DNA of 64,000 nt from Halobacillus fulvus. GTDB lineage: Bacteria; Bacillota; Bacilli; Bacillales; Halobacillaceae. A program made the position numbers and the translations under genes. The notes below the pieces were generated by a model. That model was not told where the DNA came from and made no database searches. It saw only the letters and a program-made list of their open reading frames with translations. Shown one piece after another: positions 16,218-24,643 of this stretch. Position 1 is the first letter of the stretch. The number at the start of each line of letters is the position of its first letter. Where the stretch lies: assembly GCA_004078665.1 (NCBI GenBank), contig SCFO01000006.1:62001-126000 (forward strand), in the 5' to 3' direction.

Positions 16218-16249
16218 TTTATTGTAAAACAATAAATTTATATTGTAAA
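16218..16249 (-). promoter_or_regulatory. Promoter with overlapping palindromic operator (HTH/DUF2975)
   Basis: On the minus strand, TTTACA (16249-16244) and TACAAT (16226-16221) are separated by 17 bases. The palindrome TTTATTGT-AAA-ACAATAAA (16218-16236) covers the -10. ATTGTAAA occurs again at 16242-16249, over the -35. This arrangement fits autorepression by the small HTH protein. Confidence 0.65.
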
Positions 16250-16264
16250 TAGATAATTAAAGTA

Positions 16265-16292
16265 TAAAAAAATGACTCCCACTAGAGAGTCA
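16265..16292 (-). terminator. Terminator after frameshifted membrane gene
   Basis: On the minus strand TGACTCTC-tagt-GGGAGTCA is followed by TTTTTTT. Confidence 0.8.
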
Positions 16293-16308
16293 CATCGATT
16301 CAGTACAT

Positions 16309-16751
16309 TTATGATTTTTGATAGGACTGCCAGAAAGCCGCTGCTAAAAAAGCGAAAACTCCCCATAAAATCCATGCCGCTTCTAAGCCGACCTCTTGCC
16401 AGTCGCTTCCGTACAGAGAGGTAAACCAGGTGATGAAAATGCCGTCAAAAATGTTGCGACAGCAAGGCCGAACGCTACTCCTGGGACAATCTGATCGACG
16501 GCTAAACGGCATACCGCGACAATCAACTTCACACCGAACCATGCAACCGCGAGCCCCAATCCAAATGCGAGGATACTTGAAACCGGACCGAACAGCCCCA
16601 CCTGAGATCCGAACCTTACGGACAACGCCCCTAAAAACCAGAACCCAATGCCCATCATCGTTAACAACCCCGTCTGCTTCTTCGAAAATGGGAATCGTTT
16701 TTTCAAACCTTCATCCTGTATAGCCGTCTGCTTCATTTCCACGGTCGACAC
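16309..16751 (-). pseudogene. Membrane protein (DUF5367-like) with single-base frameshift
   Basis: Two overlapping frames together make one protein of about 147 residues. The first part (from 16751) starts MSTVEMKQTA and holds three membrane helices. The last helix (ILWGVFAFLAAAFW) continues in another frame to 16309. The break is at a five-base A-run (16447-16451 on the plus strand); one extra base would restore VATFFDGIFITW. It is a decayed gene or a sequencing error. The adjacent divergent TetR gene probably controls it. The family name is tentative. Confidence 0.75.
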
Positions 16752-16766
16752 CGCCTCTCGAATTTT

Positions 16767-16809
16767 ATGTAGCGGTTGCTACATGTATAAAATGTAGCAT
16801 ATACTACAC
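16767..16809. promoter_or_regulatory. Two palindromic TetR-type operators
   Basis: ATGTAGC-GGTT-GCTACAT (16767-16784) is a perfect palindrome. ATGTAGC-ATAT-ACTACAC (16792-16809) is a close second copy, 25 bases on. They fill the short gap between the divergent membrane gene and the TetR gene, so the TetR protein probably binds both and controls both directions. Confidence 0.75.
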
Positions 16810-16833
16810 AAAAAGACAATAAGGAAGATGTTG

Positions 16834-17382
16834 ATGGATAAGAAAGAATTGAAAAAACGAGAGCTTACGGAAAGTATGAAAACGTATATCCTCGAAAATG
16901 GTCTCGCGAAGTCGAGCCTGCGAAATCTCGCCAAAGCTTCCGACACGAGCGACCGCATGCTGCTCCACTATTTTCAAGATAAAGAGGAGTTGATGACTGA
17001 CGTATTGCAAGCCATCACGCAGGATTTGATCCAGCTGCTGAAGGCGAACGAAACGGGCACCTGGCCTTTGAAGACACTCATTCCCTATTTGAGTCAGATG
17101 ATGAAGGAGCCCGTGATCAAGCCCTACTTGAACCTGTGGCTCGAGCTGATGGCAGAGGCTTCGAAAAAAGAGGAGCCTTATTATTCGGCCGCGCGGGACA
17201 TCGCTTCAAGCTTCAAAAACTTTTACAAGGAAGTACTGATGGTCGAGCCAGGGCAATCGAAGGAACACATGGACGCCTTTGCGCTCGTGTTGGTCGAGGG
17301 GATGGTCATGATGGATGCCCTCGATTTCGATGATGATATCCGAAATGCTTTGGGCGGCTTGAATGAGTTAGGCGAAAATTAA
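16834..17382 (+). CDS. TetR/AcrR family transcriptional regulator
   Basis: A 182-residue protein. The N-terminal HTH (about residues 10-55) contains SLRNLAKASDTSDRMLLHYF and DKEELMTDVL. The rest is an all-helical ligand domain. The ATG at 16834 has better spacing from AAGGAAG than the ATG at 16828. The two palindromes upstream are likely operators. The inducer is unknown. A strong terminator follows. Confidence 0.88.
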   Translation: MDKKELKKRELTESMKTYILENGLAKSSLRNLAKASDTSDRMLLHYFQDKEELMTDVLQAITQDLIQLLKANETGTWPLKTLIPYLSQMMKEPVIKPYLNLWLELMAEASKKEEPYYSAARDIASSFKNFYKEVLMVEPGQSKEHMDAFALVLVEGMVMMDALDFDDDIRNALGGLNELGEN

Positions 17383-17383
17383 T

Positions 17384-17423
17384 AAAAGCGTCTGCGGAAT
17401 ATAGACTTCCACAGACGCTTTTC
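17384..17423. terminator. Terminator after TetR gene
   Basis: AAAAGCGTCTG ... CAGACGCTTTT with a six-base loop region; long stem, T-run at the right end. Confidence 0.85.
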
Positions 17424-17591
17424 CTATTTAGAGGCTCATTGCTTCAAACGAATCGCTGACAAGAACCCTCACTCTATTCAAAGCTTTCCGCAATTCCGAT
17501 CAAATCTTCCTGACTCAACCCACCGTCCGATAACAATGGTATACTACATACACGACCAATTATTGGAATATTTAAACCAAGGAGGCCACCT

Positions 17592-18017
17592 ATGTTCAAA
17601 GTAGGCAGTATCTTCATTCCAGTCACAGACATCGAGAAGTCCACAGAATGGTATGTAAAGGTTCTAGGTGCACAGGTCATCGACCACTGGGGAGAAGGAA
17701 CCGGCTTTTATTTGCCATTCGGGTCAACTCAATTGGCACTAGTAAAAGCTGAATCCAAACAGCCCACTGAATTCATGACCGCTAATGGTCAGAAAAATGG
17801 ATACTTCAATTTTATGGTGGACGATATCGAAGCGTCCCATCGACATTTTAAAAACAACGACGTCGTAATCACTGAAATCAATGATTTTGGCGGAATGAAA
17901 TTCTTTGATTTCTTTGACTTGGACGGGAACCCTTTTAGTGTAGTGAATGAAGTTCAAGGTTCTCCTTACCACTCCGACAACGTCAGAGACATGCAGGAAA
18001 GAAATGTGAAGTCTTGA
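17592..18017 (+). CDS. VOC/glyoxalase-fold protein
   Basis: A 141-residue protein with the two beta-alpha-beta-beta-beta modules of the vicinal oxygen chelate fold. Module one starts VGSIFIPVTDIEKSTEWYVK, module two YFNFMVDDIEASHRHF. It ends FDLDGNPFSVVNE. Members are glyoxalases, dioxygenases or drug-binding resistance proteins; the specific role is unknown. The ATG at 17592 follows CCAAGGAGGCC. A TATACT lies at about 17540. Confidence 0.85.
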   Translation: MFKVGSIFIPVTDIEKSTEWYVKVLGAQVIDHWGEGTGFYLPFGSTQLALVKAESKQPTEFMTANGQKNGYFNFMVDDIEASHRHFKNNDVVITEINDFGGMKFFDFFDLDGNPFSVVNEVQGSPYHSDNVRDMQERNVKS

Positions 18018-18025
18018 TCGGACGG

Positions 18026-18067
18026 AAAAGGATGACCACCTAAACAAAGTTGGTCATCCTTTTTTTG
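18026..18067. terminator. Bidirectional terminator
   Basis: AAAGGATGACCA ... TGGTCATCCTTTTTTT between the convergent VOC and anti-sigma genes. Confidence 0.88.
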
Positions 18068-18070
18068 CGC

Positions 18071-19099
18071 TTATTCTCTCATATTCTTTAAATCAATGAC
18101 AATCGGATCAAGCTCGATCTTCGTATGACCTTTTCCTTCCAGAAGGCTTGCGATTTGAATCGGCTGGATGATCAGTTTATTGGCTCCCTCTTGAATCGTA
18201 GGGAAATCGCTGGTTCCTTTGAATGTTTTCCCCTGATCCATAGACGTACCGCCACCACCAGTTCCGTCCATATACACTCGACCGAGGTCATCGGTTACAC
18301 GGAAAACAGGCGTCACACTTTTCCACTCTTTCAAAAGTTCATTCGATACGACTTGTTCATAGTTGATCACGGTCGATACATCGGTGAACTCAACAGACTG
18401 AAGCGTGAAGCTCACATCCTCATTCTGTACGGTTTTATTCACCAGATCCACATCACCTTCTAAACGTTCAAGCGAAAAAGCGAAGGACCAATCGCCTTTT
18501 AATGAAAGATCCTGAGTCAGACCCTCGAACACTTCAGGCTTCCACGTCACTTGGATCGCTTCTGGATATTCCTCATCTGCGAAGTGCGGAGTGAATGATG
18601 CCAAGCCTACATAGCGATGGTCACTGATCTTCGTAATTTTTTCGCTTCCACCCATCCCGCTTGCTCCCACTACATCAAACCAGTTCTGTGCACGGATTTC
18701 GACATCTTCTTCAAGCTCTTTTTCTGTTTCGAGGGCAAATGAAATCGTCACGTTCGTTCCGTCATACACCGCGTTGTCGATCATGACCGTCGTCCCGTTA
18801 CTCGTCTGCGCGAGACCAATATCCGTCGAGAAGGTTTCAAAGTCTTCGTAGGATTCCCCGTCATCACTGAAGAAACGAACGACATCATCCATGAATGGCA
18901 GCTGTGAAGCGATCGCAGGAAACGTAAAAGCAATGGAGGTCGTCAATAACCCTATCATCATAGCCGCCGCAACGAATGGATGTCTGAACCTTCCGTTTGG
19001 CCGCTCTGCCTTCGCTGCTTGCACGCCATACTTGGACCTTTCGTGCAGCTCTTCCGGAATCTCTATTTTTTGCATCTCTTGCTTGATTTTATTGCTCAC
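18071..19099 (-). CDS. DUF4179-type anti-sigma factor / sigma-associated membrane protein
   Basis: About 342 residues. A short cytoplasmic N-terminus (QKIEIPEELHERSKYGV) is followed by one membrane helix (MMIGLLTTSIAFTFPAIA). A large outside part carries the DUF4179 region. It probably holds the ECF sigma factor at the membrane until a surface signal arrives. I chose GTG at 19099, nine bases after GAGGAGG; ATG at 19105 is an alternative. It overlaps the sigma gene by 11 bases, so the two are coupled. Confidence 0.8.
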   Translation of the reverse strand: MSNKIKQEMQKIEIPEELHERSKYGVQAAKAERPNGRFRHPFVAAAMMIGLLTTSIAFTFPAIASQLPFMDDVVRFFSDDGESYEDFETFSTDIGLAQTSNGTTVMIDNAVYDGTNVTISFALETEKELEEDVEIRAQNWFDVVGASGMGGSEKITKISDHRYVGLASFTPHFADEEYPEAIQVTWKPEVFEGLTQDLSLKGDWSFAFSLERLEGDVDLVNKTVQNEDVSFTLQSVEFTDVSTVINYEQVVSNELLKEWKSVTPVFRVTDDLGRVYMDGTGGGGTSMDQGKTFKGTSDFPTIQEGANKLIIQPIQIASLLEGKGHTKIELDPIVIDLKNMRE

Positions 19100-19598
19100 A
19101 AACATCACCCTCCTCAAATTGCTTCCGAAGCTTGTTCAATGCCCGGTAAAGAACCGACTTTGCCGTCCCAAGGGGTATATCCAACAGTTCCGATATTTCC
19201 TTAAAGGTGAAGTTATGATAAAACCTCAGCAGAACGATGCTTTTTTCATCCTCGTCGAGGGCTTCGATCAAGTCCTGTAACGATATGGCGAGAGGAATGT
19301 CCTCATGTTCCGTTCCCAGGATGTCATTGTATTCTGGTTTCAACTGCACAACGTTTTTATTTTTCCTTAAGACATTCGTTGCGCAGTTGATCGTGATTTT
19401 CATGACCCATGTCTTGAAATACTCTGGATTTTTCAATGTATCAATCTTCTTGAAGGATTGATAGGCGACTTCCTGAACCACATCCAAGGCGTCTTCTTTG
19501 TTCTTCACATATACATAAGCCATTCGGTAAATGTCACCTTCCAGCTGTTGAAAAAGCTTTAAGAAGGATTTGTCGTTCCCTTTTTGAGCTTTCTTCAC
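19089..19598 (-). CDS. ECF-type RNA polymerase sigma factor
   Basis: A 169-residue protein. Region 2 (about residues 10-80) has VKNKEDALDVVQEVAYQSF and region 4 (105-165) has FTFKEISELLDIPLGTAKSV. It should direct polymerase to cell-envelope stress promoters and be restrained by the anti-sigma encoded next. The start is GTG at 19598, the only start in frame before a stop; the nearest ribosome-like site AAAGGGTGA is rather far. The B. subtilis counterparts would be YlaC or SigV, not resolved. Confidence 0.88.
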   Translation of the reverse strand: MKKAQKGNDKSFLKLFQQLEGDIYRMAYVYVKNKEDALDVVQEVAYQSFKKIDTLKNPEYFKTWVMKITINCATNVLRKNKNVVQLKPEYNDILGTEHEDIPLAISLQDLIEALDEDEKSIVLLRFYHNFTFKEISELLDIPLGTAKSVLYRALNKLRKQFEEGDVCEQ

Positions 19599-19689
19599 TA
19601 ATCTGATGATCGGGATTCACCCTTTCTGTTTTTGTCCTACATCTATTAGACAAAACAAAGTCCGGTTTGGCTTTAAATTTTTTATATTT

Positions 19690-19725
19690 TTTCACAAAAA
19701 AAGAACCATCCGGCGATATGGACGA
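19690..19725 (-). terminator. Weak hairpin with T-run after DUF3221-like lipoprotein
   Basis: On the minus strand TCCAT ... ATGG followed by TTCTTTTTTT. The stem is short, so the call is uncertain. Confidence 0.4.
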
Positions 19726-19757
19726 TCCCTTTCATAAATCATAATTCTCTTCAGACA

Positions 19758-20294
19758 TCAACGGTTCCCCCGCTCGACCCCGATCACTTCCTTCGTCTCC
19801 TGATCGACAATCACTGTATAAGGATCCTCTCTTCCCTCCAGCACAAACGTCACAACATAAGCTTTCCGCCGGTCGTCAGCCTCATCGAAAATCTCCTGAT
19901 TCACATCGCTAGAGGAAGCGATGCCTTCATCGATCGGAGCCTCTTCCCACGGCGTCACGACCTTGCTCTGCTGATCTTCGGAAATGTACTCCCAGGCCGC
20001 TCTTTTATACTCGAGAAAATAATCATCCGGCAGCTTTTCGACGTCTTCGATCTGATACTCGGAAGGCGTCCATGCTTCGGTTGCCGTCGGGTCTTTGAAC
20101 GTGACCCGGAGGATATCGCCGACTTCATACCCGGATGGATCGAGGTAAAATTCACGACCGTCGATGATGATTTCACCTTCTGAAGCGCTGATGGCGCTCA
20201 CTTTTCCTGTCACGACATTCGTGTGCCATTGATTGGGTGAAGAGCTGCAGGCTGCAAGAAAAACAATCATGAACGTGATGATCGTTCTGGACAT
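19758..20294 (-). CDS. Predicted lipoprotein with DUF3221-like and PepSY-like parts
   Basis: A 178-residue exported protein. The lipobox is FLAAC after a short hydrophobic helix. The middle section (VTGKVSAISASEGEIIIDGR, then GDILRVTF) resembles DUF3221 small beta-barrels. The C-terminus (PYTVIVDQETKEVIGVERG) resembles a PepSY ending. I chose the ATG at 20294 after GGGAGTGGGAAA; an upstream ATG at 20315 has no site. The function is unknown; it is surface-anchored. Confidence 0.7.
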   Translation of the reverse strand: MSRTIITFMIVFLAACSSSPNQWHTNVVTGKVSAISASEGEIIIDGREFYLDPSGYEVGDILRVTFKDPTATEAWTPSEYQIEDVEKLPDDYFLEYKRAAWEYISEDQQSKVVTPWEEAPIDEGIASSSDVNQEIFDEADDRRKAYVVTFVLEGREDPYTVIVDQETKEVIGVERGNR

Positions 20295-20435
20295 TTTCCC
20301 ACTCCCAACCTCCATGTTTCTTCCTTATGTATCACTCATTATGGATGATGGATCCTTGTACACCACCCCCACCTGCACATTCCCCCATACACCCCGCATA
20401 AGATAAGGGGACTATTCACCATCAGGAGGACCAAT

Positions 20436-21338
20436 ATGTATCCAAATGAACGCTATTACATCCCCCAGCCTTATGACGTGTACCGCACATCCCCCGATTC
20501 CGGGCTTCTCAATGATATTCAAAAAGCCATAAACGCCGAGTACAGTGCGATTCAATGTTATCGAAAATTAGCCAAAATGGCCTCGACGCAAGATGAACGG
20601 GACAAAATCCTGGAGATACGAAAAGATGAACAACGACACCTTGCTGAATTCACCGCGATTTATACCAACCTGACAGGAAAAGCGCCGTCTTATCAAAGCA
20701 CAGAAAAATGCCCGGACCAATACGAAGCCGGCATCGATTTCGCCTTCAAAGACGAGCAAGAAGCCGTAGACACCTATTTGGACATCTCAGACCGCGCACA
20801 GGACCTTACCATCAAAGACAGGTTCCGTCGTGCAGCCGCCGATGAACAAAATCACGCCGTCTGGTTTCTGTATTTCATTCAAAAAGAGCCTCAGAACCAA
20901 AGACAAATCGAAGAGTACGGGGCAAAAGCAGCCTTAAGCGCCACTTCCTTGTCCTTGCCCCAAATGTTGACCTATGCCCTCCAAGACGAGTATCTGGCCC
21001 AGGCAAGATACAATGACATCATCAGTACCTTCGGCAACGTCCGCACATTCGTACAGATCAGAGAAGCAGAAATGAGACACATCAATGCGCTGTTGCCGCT
21101 ATTCGAGCGCTATCAAGTACCCGTGCCTGCCGATCTTTCCCAATCTTTTGTGACCACTCCAGAAAACTTGAAGGCCGCCTATGCTTCAGGTGTCCAAGGG
21201 GAAATCGATAACATCGCGATGTATGATCGGTTTCTGTCGCTGAACATCCCTAATGATGTAAGGACTGTCTTTACGCAGCTGCGCAATGCTTCTGTGAATC
21301 ATTTGGCGGCGTTTGAGAGAGGGCTAGCGAGGGATTGA
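20436..21338 (+). CDS. Tandem ferritin-like (di-iron) domain protein
   Basis: A 300-residue protein with two four-helix ferritin-like halves. The first (about 25-155) has Glu and ExxH-type ligands in INAEYSAIQCYRK, KDEQRHLAEF, FKDEQEAVDTY and ADEQNHAVWF. The second (about 170-298) has ALQDEYLAQARYND, REAEMRHINAL and a diverged last helix (RNASVNHLAAF), like DUF2202 proteins. The N-terminus is Pro/Tyr-rich (PNERYYIPQPYDVY), as in spore-coat proteins. It could bind iron or serve peroxide defence. The ATG at 20436 follows CAGGAGGACC. Confidence 0.78.
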   Translation: MYPNERYYIPQPYDVYRTSPDSGLLNDIQKAINAEYSAIQCYRKLAKMASTQDERDKILEIRKDEQRHLAEFTAIYTNLTGKAPSYQSTEKCPDQYEAGIDFAFKDEQEAVDTYLDISDRAQDLTIKDRFRRAAADEQNHAVWFLYFIQKEPQNQRQIEEYGAKAALSATSLSLPQMLTYALQDEYLAQARYNDIISTFGNVRTFVQIREAEMRHINALLPLFERYQVPVPADLSQSFVTTPENLKAAYASGVQGEIDNIAMYDRFLSLNIPNDVRTVFTQLRNASVNHLAAFERGLARD

Positions 21339-21386
21339 CGTGTGAGCGATGAATCGGCTAACTGCATGTCACCAGGACTTAAATGA

Positions 21387-21417
21387 CAGTCGGGGTCGGT
21401 AATCCGGCCCCGACTGC
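21387..21417. repeat. Strong GC-rich hairpin between convergent genes
   Basis: CAGTCGGGGTCGG-taat-CCGGCCCCGACTG: a 13-bp stem (one mismatch) with a four-base loop. No T-run follows on either strand, so it is not a classic intrinsic terminator. GGGGTCGG recalls the REP-like core, but the ends differ. Confidence 0.6.
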
Positions 21418-21424
21418 CACCCTC

Positions 21425-22597
21425 TCACTCCCCTACATTGTCCACGACCTTAATCCAAACCCGTTGCTCATTCCCGAAATCATAAACATAAAGGAAGCTG
21501 TCCCCTTCAGCAAACTCCTGATCTCCGACCGTCCAATCCGGCATGATCGGACCATATTCCGATACTTCCTTCGATGAATAAGGTTTGCCGTCCAAGAAAA
21601 AGCTGTATAAATGGTCCTCCTCAAAGCCGAACCAATCCACAATCGCTTCGTGAAGCTCTTCGAACGTCGTATCAGCCGGGCATTGGACGACCCTTCGCTC
21701 ATCCTGAAACGTAACTTCGAACGTATAAGTCCCCGAAGCAGGTTCCTTCACTTTTTTCGCCAAAGATTTCTCCAGCCGACCGCCCGTCACCTTCTCACGG
21801 AAAGCATCGATAAACTGTTCGCCTGCTGTCGAAGTCGTGAGCGTAAGTCCATGTTTCTCGGCCTCGGATTCTTCGGTATAAACGAAGATGAGATCGACAG
21901 GGTCGTCGCCAGGATCCGCCCGTTCGCCGAACTGATGCCGCTGTAAGACATTCCACTGGGACACGCGCCGTTCCAGACAAAGCGTACGAAGCAGTTCCCA
22001 TCCCACTGCCGTCGTGCGGACAGATTTCACCATAACATACGACCCGAGGCGCCGCTTATCAGGATCGAGTTCGTACGTCCATACCCCAAAATATTGGAAC
22101 ACATCCATCAGCTTTTCCAACCTCGTACCGTTGATTGACTCTGAAGAATACAACGTCTTCTCAGGGGGATGAGCCACCACCCACATCGCGAACTCTACGA
22201 AATAGTCACACACCCTATCCGAAGGAGCGACCTGGAAAACCGTCCAGTCCACATTAACCCAGAACGTCTCCAGAAGGAAAAAAAACTTCTCCACATCTGT
22301 CAACGCCTCATACTCATCGACCCGGCTCTGCACCTTCAGCGAATTCCCTTTCCGCTCCACAAGTCCGGACGCTAGTACGATATGGTAGAAGAGGTGGAGA
22401 CGAGGATAATAGAACTGATCGCTCTTCTCCGTAACCTCCTCCTGCTTCACATTCAGCTGCTCATTCATCCTGAAGCAATGCTTGCGCTGGATGTAACCCT
22501 TCTTTTTAGTGGTTTTGACGGATTCGTTTTGGAGGTAGTGTAAGAAGAAATCGAAATCTTCTACGAGGACTAAAGGGAGTTGTGATTTGTGAATCAT
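21425..22597 (-). CDS. pRiA4b ORF-3-like domain protein
   Basis: A 390-residue soluble protein. The C-terminal 100 residues match the plasmid pRiA4b ORF-3 / IS1096 passenger-type fold: TYTFEVTFQDERRVVQC, then EELHEAIVDWFGFEEDHLYS, and YVYDFGNEQRVWIKVV. The N-terminal 280 residues are helical and unknown to me. No transposase is near. The start at 22597 follows TTGGAGGGATAAAC. The function is unknown; the family is common in mobile and defence-related contexts. Confidence 0.75.
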   Translation of the reverse strand: MIHKSQLPLVLVEDFDFFLHYLQNESVKTTKKKGYIQRKHCFRMNEQLNVKQEEVTEKSDQFYYPRLHLFYHIVLASGLVERKGNSLKVQSRVDEYEALTDVEKFFFLLETFWVNVDWTVFQVAPSDRVCDYFVEFAMWVVAHPPEKTLYSSESINGTRLEKLMDVFQYFGVWTYELDPDKRRLGSYVMVKSVRTTAVGWELLRTLCLERRVSQWNVLQRHQFGERADPGDDPVDLIFVYTEESEAEKHGLTLTTSTAGEQFIDAFREKVTGGRLEKSLAKKVKEPASGTYTFEVTFQDERRVVQCPADTTFEELHEAIVDWFGFEEDHLYSFFLDGKPYSSKEVSEYGPIMPDWTVGDQEFAEGDSFLYVYDFGNEQRVWIKVVDNVGE

Positions 22598-22684
22598 GTT
22601 TATCCCTCCAATTTATAAGTGTGATGATTATGAAGCAACTGTCAGGATTAGTGCTGTTTTCTTTATTACAGGTATCCCCTTTAT

Positions 22685-22915
22685 TCAAAAAGGTAAATCA
22701 TCATCTTCTACTTCTATAGGAGGGTTTTCTCTGTTTCCTATTCTGTTCAGATCATTTATTTCCAGATCCATATTTTGGACTTGTTCGTGAGTAATACCAA
22801 ACGGAATTCCAGCTGGGGTGTGTCCTGCAATGAAGTAAAAGTTCTCATCTGACATTGGGTCTTCATTGGTGTTTGAGAATTTTGGTGCACACCTTCTTTT
22901 CTTTTTACGAGTCAT
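22685..22915 (-). CDS. Small conserved hypothetical protein
   Basis: A 76-residue protein with a basic N-terminus (TRKKKRRC), then NFYFIAGHTPAGIPFGITHE, a motif I recall from short Firmicutes proteins of the 'FIAGYTSGGAPYG' type. The tail is acidic. The ATG at 22915 has a modest AAGTAGGATT site. No function is known. The gaps on either side (22598-22684 and 22916-23032) show no other gene. Confidence 0.55.
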   Translation of the reverse strand: MTRKKKRRCAPKFSNTNEDPMSDENFYFIAGHTPAGIPFGITHEQVQNMDLEINDLNRIGNRENPPIEVEDDDLPF

Positions 22916-23032
22916 GTTGTAATCCTACTTTCTATCAATGGAGATAAATAAATGGTCTTAATGCTTTTGCATCATGTCGGATTAATCACCATCGACAAAA
23001 AATAATTTATTTAGTTGTCCATTTCAATGATT

Positions 23033-23512
23033 TCACTTATGATACGGTTCATTCCTTATAATCTTAAACGCCCGATACACCTGCTCCACCAACATCAACC
23101 GCATCAACTGGTGAGGGAACGTCATCGCCGAAAACGACAATCCGAAATCACTCCGCTCCAGCACCTCATCACTCAATCCAAGCGATCCCCCGATCACAAA
23201 CGCAACCTTACTCTTACCATACGTCGCGAGCTCATCGATCTTCTTCGCAAGCTTCTCTGACGTCAACTTCTTCCCTTCGATTTCAAGCGTAATGACATAA
23301 CTGTCCTGGGAAATTTTTGAAAGGATCCGTTCGCCTTCCTTCTGCTTCACTTCGACCATTTGCGCTTCGCTCAGGTTTTCCGGGGCTTTTTCGTCTGGGA
23401 CTTCGATGATGTCGACTTTGGCGTAGGAGCCGAGGCGTTTGACGTATTCGTTGATGCCTTGCTTCAAGTATTTTTCTTTCAGTTTTCCGACTGATACGAT
23501 CGTAATCTTCAC
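23033..23512 (-). CDS. rlmH: 23S rRNA pseudouridine-1915 N3-methyltransferase
   Basis: A 159-residue SPOUT-fold enzyme, the usual RlmH length. It starts [16 protein letters not shown]. The SAM-binding knot is [20 protein letters not shown] and the tail is [15 protein letters not shown]. It methylates the pseudouridine at position 1915 of helix 69 in 23S rRNA on 70S ribosomes. In B. subtilis it lies close to the walJ/htrC end of the wal operon; here it is about 22 kb away. Confidence 0.96.
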   Translation of the reverse strand: MKITIVSVGKLKEKYLKQGINEYVKRLGSYAKVDIIEVPDEKAPENLSEAQMVEVKQKEGERILSKISQDSYVITLEIEGKKLTSEKLAKKIDELATYGKSKVAFVIGGSLGLSDEVLERSDFGLSFSAMTFPHQLMRLMLVEQVYRAFKIIRNEPYHK

Positions 23513-23587
23513 AATGGTTCCTCCGTCTTTTGTGGTTTGATTTTAGTGTATCATAATCGTGGATCAGCACCGGAATCCTTTTTTACA

Positions 23588-23622
23588 CAAAAAAGCCCCC
23601 AGGTGTGAGACCTGAGGACCTT
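23588..23622 (-). terminator. Terminator of rbs operon
   Basis: On the minus strand CCTCAGGT-ctcac-ACCTGGGGGC is followed by TTTTTTG. It lies just after the rbsB stop. Confidence 0.85.
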
Positions 23623-23628
23623 CTCCTA

Positions 23629-24582
23629 TTATTCCGTCACAAGCTGCAATTCAACTGGGATGAAGTCTTCTACGTCTTCACCAGCGACGACTTGTCCAGC
23701 GGCTGTGATCGCTTCTTCCCCGATCAGTTCAGGCTGTTGGGCGACGGTTGCGGCCATGCGACCTTCAGAAACGGCTGTCTGGGCATCTTCTGTCGCATCG
23801 AATCCGACGACCATGACATCTTCAAGCATGCCTTGAGATTCAAGGGCTTGGACGGCTCCTAGGGCCATTTCGTCGTTATGAGCGAAGACGGCGTCCAGGC
23901 TGTCTGTACCCTGCAGGATGTTTTCCATAACAGTCAAGCCTTCGGAACGGTCGAAGTTCGCGGATTGTTGCGCTACGACTTCAATTCCATCGATTCCATC
24001 GACGATATTGTGGAAGCCTTCGCCACGTTCGCGTGTAGCAGAAGCTCCAGGAATTCCTTCCAGTTCGACGACGCTTCCTTCTTCTCCAAGCTCATCGGCG
24101 ATAAACTGACCGGCCATTTCTCCACCAGCTACGTTATCGGAGGCAATGTGAGTCGCAATATCTCCTCCATCTGCTGTACGGTCAACCGTGATGACAGGAA
24201 TGCCTGCATCGTTTGCGGATTCGATCGCAGAAACAATGGCGGCGGAATCTGTCGGGTTAACGAGCAACACGTCAATATCCTGTTGCAGCAAGTCTTCGAT
24301 GTCACTGACCTGTGTTGCCGGGTCGTTCTGGGCATCGACGGTCGTGATTTCATAGCCGGATTCTTCAGCTGCCGCTTCCGCTCCGTCTCTCAACGATACG
24401 AAGAACGGGTTGTTCAGCGTCGAGATCGACAGGCCGACAGTCACTGTATCATCGCCGGATGCTTCCCCTTCGCCTCCGTCTCCGCCTTCACTGTCAGAAG
24501 AGCTTCCAGGTGGTTCCGTTGAACAAGCGACGACAAACAACAATAATGCAAAAATGCCTAAAGCTTTCATCCATTTCGTCAT
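23629..24582 (-). CDS. rbsB: D-ribose ABC transporter substrate-binding protein
   Basis: A 317-residue lipoprotein: lipobox VVACS, an acidic Gly-rich linker, then a type I periplasmic-binding fold. Family landmarks are VGLSISTLNNPFFVSLRDGA, INPTDS-like LVNPTDSAA, TVDRTADGG and HNDEMALGAVQAL. It binds ribose outside the membrane and delivers it to RbsC. It is the last gene of rbsRKDACB and is preceded by GGGAGGAATC. Confidence 0.95.
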   Translation of the reverse strand: MTKWMKALGIFALLLFVVACSTEPPGSSSDSEGGDGGEGEASGDDTVTVGLSISTLNNPFFVSLRDGAEAAAEESGYEITTVDAQNDPATQVSDIEDLLQQDIDVLLVNPTDSAAIVSAIESANDAGIPVITVDRTADGGDIATHIASDNVAGGEMAGQFIADELGEEGSVVELEGIPGASATRERGEGFHNIVDGIDGIEVVAQQSANFDRSEGLTVMENILQGTDSLDAVFAHNDEMALGAVQALESQGMLEDVMVVGFDATEDAQTAVSEGRMAATVAQQPELIGEEAITAAGQVVAGEDVEDFIPVELQLVTE

Positions 24583-24643
24583 GAGTGATTCCTCCCTAGG
24601 AAATTTTTATATGTCATATGTTCAAAAAGAACAGTATGGCCGA

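Noticed and set aside
21387-21417. Intrinsic terminator
   Set aside because: The stem is strong but neither strand has a following T-run.
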